NCBI GenBank assembly: GCA_029961685.1
Contig: JARWKL010000008.1
Span: 40,688,821 to 40,752,820 of the forward strand
Origin: Aristolochia californica
Lineage: Eukaryota; Streptophyta; Magnoliopsida; Piperales; Aristolochiaceae
Reading direction: 5' to 3'
Length of the DNA: 64,000 nt
Shown: positions 56,300 through 64,000 of the stretch, piece after piece
Position numbering within the stretch: the first letter of the stretch is position 1
How the letters are laid out: each line of letters starts with the position of its first letter
The notes under the pieces: generated by a model
The model's input: only the letters and a program-made list of their open reading frames with translations
Told to the model about the DNA's origin: nothing
Database searches by the model: none
Made by a program: the position numbers and the translations under genes

Positions 56300-59200
56300 T
56301 TCCAACTCCACTAATAAAGAAACTGCCCTGCTGTGGGTGAAGGAATCAAACCTAAAAATCTGATTCATGAATACAAACTTGGGTTAGTTTATTACTATGG
56401 GCAAATGTGATTCATGCATAGAAGCTTAGGATTTAGAAAACTTTTGACCTAATCCTGAAAGTTGGTGGAAGTCCCACATTTTTTTTTTTAATTTACAGGA
56501 TAAGGTTTTTAGTGACTTGTTCTCTTCTATAATATATTATAGTTAAAGTTAGATGAAAAATTTCTTGTAAATTATTAGTTATGAGAGATCCCTTGTGGTT
56601 GTCTAGAGAGATTGCATATGATATTGGTTTGATGCAATGCTCTTATCCCAAACCTGTAACTCGCCAAGGTCATAGGAAGTATGAAGACGCCAATCAGCCA
56701 AGCTTAGTGTCTCGTTATGTGTTTCTCACATAGTTTCCTACTGGAGCAACTTGGTAAAAATTAAAGTCCACACGGCGTCTACCTAAACCCGAATCCATGC
56801 TCTAGACTTAAAAAATTCCACTTTGGCGAGTTACCGGTCAATGTTTGTTAAAAATAATATGAAGCATAGGTAATAAGTTAAAAAAAAAAAAAGGCATTTT
56901 TCTTTAGAAACTGAGTTCAGATTGTAAAGTCCACACCGAGTCCACCTTTGGGTAATATTTTATCCCATGATTCACTTTTAAATTAAATCAGATCGGAGAG
57001 GACGGAGTCTTTTGACTCGGACCTGACTCGGAAGGCAAAACATTTCCCTAGTTTGGGAATTTTCTGCTCCAAGAAGCTCCAGATTTTTCCCAGCTTTTCC
57101 GGCGTTTCATTTTCGGTCCGCTAACCCGATCGCACTACCATGCGCCTGTTGTGTCGTTTAACAAAACTTGAGCTTAGGAGTTAGGGATCCAATATATATT
57201 AGATTTTATTAAAAAAGCGGATGTGTATCGGATTTCAAAGTGCCGAATATATATAAAAAAACGATACGTTACGAGCAAATGCAACGGAGAAGGGACATAT
57301 GCCTAATTTATCTTGTTTTTAGTTAACAAAACAACTCTTAACCAAATATGTCAAGTAATAATTATCTTCAATAAAATACAAGGCAAAAATCTTTTTCCTT
57401 CTCCAAAAAAATTTGTTCCTATTTGGACAAAATCTTAATTCATAACAATGACACTTGCTTAAACAATCTGGCAAATAAAAAAACACTAATTTCTTGAATG
57501 AGACCCTTCCAAAAACACAAGTTTTAATACCCTTTTTTTCTTTAAAAAAGCTAATGCAACCAAATGCAACCCATTTGGTAGGTTACTTGCATTGTCAGTC
57601 TCATTCTCTCTCTCTTCCTCTCTTTCTCTCTCTCTTATTGAATGACCAAAATCTCATTTTCGTAAGTATCACACATAAGGGGCTTTCGTATTGGATCACA
57701 CCTCTATATGTGTATATATATAAAAACCGACAAATGGTTAAATAGAGAATAGCTAGGGCACATGACAACAATCTTTTAGGAACTCAATAAATGAGGGTCC
57801 TAACTTAGAGAAGAGATGCCTCCTCAAAAATGGAATCAAAATAGGTGACTGTCACAAAAATCATGGGTCTCCTCAAAGTGACTACAAAATGCACATACGT
57901 ATATTAACTAGACACTAAATGATGCTTGACCTACCCTAGTGTACTTTAGATATCACTAGTGAGTCTAAATTCATGTATATAGCTTACCTTTTTCTCACTT
58001 TTACTTTATTTTTAAACTCTATCACAATTCACAAGTCATAACATAAAATTTTACTTATTTAATTATCCTTCTCTTTCATATTATATAAGACTAAGGTTCC
58101 ATGAAAAAGTGCAAGAAAATAAACAAAATGGGTTTTTAACCCTTTCATGTGTTAAAGAGAAAAAGGAAAAGAGTTTATAAATAAAATAATAAATAAATAG
58201 ATAAATGAAATATTAATTTTTTTGTCTTATATAACCTATAAAGTCTAATTTAGTGGCTTTTACCAGCTACAAGGAGGTAACATAGTTTATATGATAGCCA
58301 CCAAAAATTGGGACCCAACAAGACAAAAAAGGGTACCTCACCATGTTAGGGAGGAGACAACTTTAAAGGTTTAAATTATAAAATATTACCCATGATAGAG
58401 TTTTGGACTTTTAAGAAGGTTTGATTGCAATTACAATGACTGATGGATAATAACACAATATTAAATATGCACTTGATAAATATTTTATTCTATTTTTATT
58501 TTTCCATAGTTTTTTAGTTACATAAATAAACTTTAATTGTGAAGAGACCATAATATTTACCCTTGTAATATCATCAAAATTGTTTATACACCTTTGTAAT
58601 TAAATACGATTAATTAACTCTAACTTTGATTTATAAAAAAAATTAAAATTACCCTCGAACAAATAAAATTATCTTTTTATATGTGTATACGAATTATTCA
58701 TGTAGATCACACAGGGTATGTGAAACCCCGTAAACAAACAAACAGGTATGTTTTTATAAGATATATGTCAGATACAGATAAATTAGGGTATTTAGGTAAT
58801 TTTGATGATACTACATGGGTCCATAGCCGTTATCGTAAAACCTAAAAATATTTTATGTGGTATTTGGAGGGTATTGGATAATTGCCCTAAAGTTTCTTCA
58901 AAGCTTCCAAGGTTATAAGTAAGACTTCTAGAAGGTAATGAAACTTGAACCAATGGAAGACATGGCCAAACCAAAGTTTTCTATCCTCTCTCTAGAGCCT
59001 GAAAATTTTTCCTTACCTTCTTGCCAGCTTTTTTGTTGTGAACCACAAAAAATGTCAAAACTAAAATGCACCTAACAGACCCCTTTTGTAGCCATTCACT
59101 CATAAAAAGCCACTTTTGTGGACTCATTAGACCCCGTGGATTTGTTCTAGGTTAGAGTCAAGAGCCATGGGTTTCAAAGCAACTTTTCTAAGAAGGCCTC

Positions 59201-61140
59201 GAGGAAAGCTTCTGACTTTATATATGTTAATATATTATAATTATTTTTTTATAGTTTGTTATAATATTTTGTCAATCTTAAGTATTATAGTTTAAATATT
59301 TTATTTAATTTTTAGCTATTAAATCATTTTTCATCTTAAAGTAAACACCACAAGTAAACAAGTAGTGGAATATTCATTACCCGACTCTAAACCCTAAACT
59401 CTGAATGGTCTTTACATGTTCTCGTAACTCGTAAGTGATGGATTAGGGTTCAAAGAAGCAAAATGAGTAACAAATAACCTTTAATTTTACCTATTTACAA
59501 CCCTAATGAGATGAGGTCGGTGTTACTCAAATCATTTGTGGTAGACCTGAGTCACATTATAGTCGATATACCCAATTAAAAAAAGTTTCACTCACACAAG
59601 GTAGGGTTCAAGAACTAGGTCAAACCCGAATTGCTTAAGTAATATTAATCACCTGAATTGAACAAAATCTTGAACAAAACAAGTTCCGACCAATTTAGAT
59701 CCCCTAAACCAAATCTATTTCCGATTCATTGTTAATCAATTGAAGAAAAGCACAAAATATTTCTCTTTGAAATATCTCTTATAGAATTTCTTTTCATCAT
59801 GCACTCATTGATTAATGAGGTACATTTGTACATATGGTAGGTGGTATGCAATATGAGATCCATTTTTCACATAATTATGGTGATGGTTGCATTTGGTAAA
59901 CATTAGGTGGTCATGTATAAAAGCACCAGTTGTTTTTTAGTTGGTATATCCATGACAATGAAAGCTAACTCATGAGAGACAACAACCAATAATTGAACTC
60001 TTTAAAAAAAAAAAACAAATTCACCCTATTTATAGGATTTTTTTTCTTTTATGTTATTTTATAAAACTGTAGAGTCAATTTTAAACTATTAAGGGTTTAG
60101 GGTTTAGGGTGTAGGGTTTTCGCTTATGACCCGGTGGTACTTTACCATTGCCTTCTCTTGCATTGCATTGCCCGAATTCAAGGTCGAAAAGAAATGTCAT
60201 GCAACTTCTCTGGCTTTCTTTACGTAGATTTCATTACAGAGTTTGAGTACAAACTAGATACGTAAGTTTTCGTAAGAGGTTTTATAGGATCAAGCATTAA
60301 GTCTCATTAAGAGTTCAAACCAAGATTTGTCCTTTGTTTTTAACTTTTATTTTAAATTAATTTTAAATTTATTCGAACTATTATTTTATTATAAATAATT
60401 ATTATAAAATAATGATAATTATTTTAAGGAAGATTGATGAGAGGGATGAAAAAACATAATTCTTTAGTGGACAAAATTGACCAAGAAGACTCTTTGTAAC
60501 CATTAGTTGCAGATAAAGGCTTAGCCTCAGGTCAGTGTCTCCACCACATCTTTCCACTAAGAGGTTGTTGCCTCTCCTGCCACATGACAAAAATGTCTAC
60601 CTAACTATCTTTGTATTCATCTAAACATAGTCAAATATTTAATAAATATTTTATTTTTTATTATATTCAATAAATTTGGCAATTTATTCATAAAAATTGA
60701 TAATTACTCAATTTGACATCAATTTATTAAAAAAATATCATCCCTTGATGAATTTTCTATTTTTCCATAATTATTAGTTAATATAATAAATTTTAAGTAA
60801 TTAAAATAAATAATATAATACATTTAATTTTACTAATTAAAAATTAGTCCACCTAAATCAAGGTTCACCCCATTGTAAACATGGATTAAATATTGGCCGA
60901 TATATAAGAGAATATATTGATAAATATAACCGACATACAATATTAGATTTTAATTTTTTTTACATTTATTAAAAATTAGATATCAGTGGTAGATTAATTA
61001 ATTTTTACTGTATACTTTTATTTTTAAATTTAAAATATTTAAATTTATTTATTTATTTTTAATACTCCATAATTTTATATTTTATAATAATAATAATAAT
61101 TATTATTATTTATTTATTTATTTTCTTTTCTTTTTTACTT
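56300..61140. other. Long AT-rich intergenic region
   Basis: No open frame with a domain, no RNA gene recognised. It contains a (CT)n tract at about 57600-57640, telomere-like GGGTTTAGGGTTTAGGG words at about 60090-60110, and several AT microsatellite-like stretches (for example 61080-61125). Degenerate transposon sequence is likely but could not be assigned. Confidence 0.6.
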
Positions 61141-61379
61141 CAACTAATATTGAGCATTATTTCCCTGCTACGTAACAATCAGCGCATGATAGCATCACGC
61201 AAAGTCCAGGCAACTTTCCGTCGACTACGAACCTCGGTAAAATCTGGAAGAATCCGCCGTCGGTCGCTCCGTGGGCCCGATCAAAGCTCTGTGCACCCAA
61301 CGCACGGTCGTGATCTCGTTTCGCCAACTGGGCGGAATTGGACACTCGAGCGTGGGTGAGTAAGCTAGAATCGCGACAA

Positions 61380-61510
61380 TGGCGTTTTGCACGTGCGAAA
61401 CGAACATGTACGCCCGCCACGTCAGCGCTGCTTTGGGTTGTGGGAGGAGGGGTTTCTACATCCGTGTCTGCTACCCTTCTATAAATCGACACCACGGGAA
61501 CGTCGCTCGC
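61380..61510 (+). promoter_or_regulatory. Promoter of the downstream (probable GGP/VTC2) gene
   Basis: A TATA box CTATAAATC (61479-61487) follows G+C-rich DNA with a palindromic CACGTG G-box (61390-61395) and a CCACGTCA ACGT-core element (61417-61424), both common in light-responsive plant promoters. Transcription probably starts near 61510. Confidence 0.6.
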
Positions 61511-64000
61511 CTCGCAACAGCCTTTCTTCGCTTCTCTCGTCTTCGGCTTTCTTCCCTCTATCGCCTCTTTTTACAGTCTCGGAAAGCGAAGCGATTGGAT
61601 TCGCCATTGTTCGAGCTTCGGATTGGAGTCCGGGAGGCGGTTCCAGACAGTGCTGTGTGGATTATCCCGATTGTTTTCCGCTTCTGTCATCGGTGAGTCT
61701 TTTAACATTTTGAATCTTCGATGCGTTTTTGTCGCCCTCTTGTTTTTGTTTTTTTATTTGATTTGATTGGTTTGGTTTGTTTCTGCTGTGAATTGTGTTT
61801 TTTTTTTTTGAGAGTGGGAGACGGATGGATCCGGCGTGGTTTTTCTGTTTTGTTCTTCTTACCGATTGGTCGTGGTGGAAAGATTGTTTGCGAGGAGTTT
61901 GGTGGTTCGGTTTGTGAAGGATCGGATTAGTCGATGCAGGTTTTGGAGAGGTTTGGAAGCGAGGTCTTGTTTGTTGAGATTCGTTTGTGAGTTTTTGCGC
62001 GTTTTTTTTCGTCGGTGAAGTTTGCGCGTTTTTCCGGAATTTCCTATTTTGAGATGATTTTGGAGCTGAGAGTTTTATATGATCTTGAAATGTCCGGATA
62101 TTTGTTGTTTATTCGTCTGAGACCTTCGCTTTTTTTTAATAGCATATGAAATTTTCGGTTTGAAATAATTTTTTAACAGAAATTTGCTTTGCCTTGATAA
62201 ATCGTTCATTTCTCCTTACATTATTTCTCTTTCGTGATGTGTAACTTAACTCTGTTTCGTATGCATCTTTCTTTGTGACGATGGAGTTCTCTACATATCT
62301 ATATCGACCTGAAATTGTTCTTAGCGAATCTACGTCTTTTCCTTCTTTCTTGCTGGGTCACCGGTCGGAGGAAATATATGACTTGTTTTACCTCAATCAT
62401 TGGATCGACAGGAAATAGATATACAAATAAACTAAGATTAACGAATTTTCTCTTCTTGATTTCCAGATATTATGCTTCTTCACAATAGCTAAAGATTAGA
62501 TTGTGGGGTGTTTTTTTTTTTTAAATATTCTTGGCGTGGAAGCTGAGGAAAGATGGTTACATAGTTATTTCTACCGGGAAAAGACAAAATAAAATATTAA
62601 TATTTAATCGGATGATTTCGATCTGAGCCATAGAGGTTTCCGCGACTTTTTCTTTTCTTCTGGCTGTTCTTCTTTCCGTTTTTTAAGGAGAGCTCACGCA
62701 CATCGAAACAGAGCCTGAAGTACTTCAACTCGCGATTTCGGACTGATTGCCTAACAATAGAAAACTGTTCTGAAAAGCTGTAAAAGTGCAGGAGTGACGA
62801 GATAAATGATAAGAAGGGATGAAACTAACAGTTGTTTTTTCATTAAAATTCTGTAGTTAGTTACTGTTCCTGTCTTCAAAATTTATTATATAATATAATT
62901 TTCTTTTATGAGCTTCTTGTGGGCTACCGTTGACTGGAAATAATCGTGTTAGTTTCGCAAAGATTACACTTTGCCTGCTAATTTAATGGCCGGAAGCATT
63001 GGATGTCCTGCTTTTGTGATTCATTGTAGCCCCTGCTACCGATCATCGGAATAATCAAGCTACTTTAACAATGTACGGTAGCTGACGAAGATCCAGCATG
63101 TTCCCCACTAGGGAAGTTTGTCGATCCGTCCTACGAACTAGGTAGAGTTTGCCGTATCGGATATCCTGGCTTTATTGAGGACAAACACGCGACTGTATCG
63201 GGCTGCTTCGGCTCGGACGGCGCGTGAGGTTTTTTTCATTCGATCTAGTTTCAGCTTTTAAAACGAGGACTTTTCTTTCTTTTCTTTTGTGTTTGCTGAA
63301 CAGAAGAGCCGTCCAGTGGGGACTTAGCTGTTTTTTGTTACCGTTTTTATCTGAAAATTCTCTTTTTTTTTCGGTCCAAAGTCCTCTTTACTACTTACGA
63401 CCTTTACGAAACGAAAATCGTGGGTGGCTCTGGCTCTCATGAGGTCTTGATAAGGTTACCTCTTGAGGATACAATCAGAAGAGACATGCTTCCTGCGTTT
63501 CAAGCTTTCGGTGGATTCCCATAATGGGAGAGCTACAGGTTCGATTGCTTTGTCCGGTTTCCCCAGCGACAATTGTTGGTTTCTGATGATGCTCAGTCCT
63601 GTCTTTATCCCACTTCACTTTTTGTTTGAAAGGAATCATGGGGCTGCTGTGTTTATCTCAAAACTTACAGATTACAATTTCATTTATAAACTTTTCAACA
63701 GGAACATAAAAATCAAATACAACGTCATCCCCACCGCCCAATTTAGCAGAGATTTTCTGTCAGCTGCTTGTTTTATTCCTCTTAGGTTGAATTGTTTACT
63801 TTTTAGATTCCTTGTGTTTTCTAAGCAATTTAATGCAGCACGACTTTTGGTTTTTCAATGTTTTTTTTTTTTTTCAAATTAAGTATGACACGACTTGTTT
63901 TGAAGGTTGTTTATATTCTCTGCCTCTTGATGAGATGAGGTTGATTACATTATTCTCTTTATCTTTGCCTCTGTGATTCTATTTACGATCTTATCGGCAT
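61510..64000 (+). other. Long 5' leader of a gene that continues past the window
   Basis: Leader exon 1 (about 61510-61692) ends at a consensus donor CATCG-GTGAGT; a 1.34-kb intron ends at TCATTGTAG (63029) and leader exon 2 begins at 63030. Exon 2 holds the ACG-started ORF described separately. Downstream, 63228-64000 is T-rich with several short frames but no recognised main coding start, so the main protein must lie beyond 64000 or be reached by further splicing. Confidence 0.55.
63075..63227 (+). CDS. Non-AUG (ACG) upstream ORF, probable GGP/VTC2 regulatory peptide
   Basis: A 50-codon frame opens at ACG 63075 and closes with TGA 63225-63227. A stop (TAA) lies three codons upstream and there is no in-frame ATG before ACG. 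The codons read like protein: TVADEDPACSPLGKF, then SYELGRVCRIGYPGFIEDKH and a GCFGSDGA end. It sits in a leader exon after a leader intron, with no homology to ordinary exon domains. Plant GDP-L-galactose phosphorylase (VTC2) transcripts carry a deeply conserved leader ORF of about this size that starts at ACG and represses translation when ascorbate is high. The assignment to that uORF is from position, start codon and size; the main GGP reading frame is not in the window, so it is not proven. Confidence 0.62.
   Translation, partial: TVADEDPACSPLGKFVDPSYELGRVCRIGYPGFIEDKHATVSGCFGSDGA

Noticed and set aside
60088..60118. Telomere or subtelomere signal from TTTAGGG repeats
   Set aside because: Only two or three imperfect units here and at 26593; such short interstitial telo-boxes are common in plant promoters and intergenic DNA.
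63228..63882. Frames at 63224-63442 and 63463-63882 as the main coding region after the leader ORF
   Set aside because: They have no recognisable GGP or other domain, are Phe/Leu-rich from T-rich DNA, and look like leader or intron sequence.

Overview
This is nuclear DNA from a flowering plant, most likely a eudicot. It has intron-rich genes with GT-AG junctions, AT-rich intergenic DNA, tandem CC-NB-LRR genes, tandem matrix metalloproteinases, a plastid-targeted m-type thioredoxin and many plant retroelement relics. The species cannot be named from the sequence. Exon borders were placed by eye from splice signals, reading phase and family conservation, so single-base errors are possible.

Layout. 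1.3-5.8 kb (-): three-repeat MYB (MYB3R) cell-cycle factor. 7.4-8.3 kb (-): CTF8, a subunit of the alternative clamp loader, sharing an upstream region with a C2-domain gene (8.8-12.5 kb, +) that has a one-base frameshift. 13.2-18.1 kb (-): methyl-CpG-binding-domain protein of MBD13 type. 20.3-24.0 kb (+): stress-response A/B-barrel (UP3-like) gene with two lesions. 25.5-25.8 kb (-): CLE peptide precursor. 28.8-30.3 kb (+): cytosolic-type 6-phosphogluconate dehydrogenase. 30.9-41.2 kb: a tandemly duplicated CC-NB-LRR block. The first copy is a heavily decayed pseudogene carrying a solo Copia-like LTR and a miniature TRIM retrotransposon; the second is almost intact but has one in-frame stop. 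41.2-46.7 kb: nested transposon relics (Copia gag fragment, a 3-kb element with long inverted repeats and 225-bp internal repeats, and a second small LTR element inserted in one arm). 47.1-50.8 kb: two 93% identical matrix metalloproteinases separated by LTR and Copia integrase relics. 51.2-55.3 kb (+): thioredoxin m with a 3.5-kb intron holding LINE and other repeat fragments. 56.3-61.1 kb: AT-rich, no gene seen. 61.4-64.0 kb (+): promoter, leader exon, leader intron and a 50-codon ORF with no AUG, starting at ACG. This matches what is known of the ascorbate-sensing uORF of GDP-L-galactose phosphorylase (VTC2/GGP); the main coding region would lie past the window end.

Common threads. The two cell-cycle or replication genes (MYB3R, CTF8) each have a perfect E2F site just upstream. 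Two regions record duplication followed by asymmetric transposon decay. Three otherwise conserved genes (C2, UP3-like, second CNL) carry only one or two lesions each, which could be real recent loss or residual assembly error. The most interesting items are the ACG-initiated leader ORF, the CLE precursor, the TRIM with perfect target duplication, and the nested inverted-repeat element.
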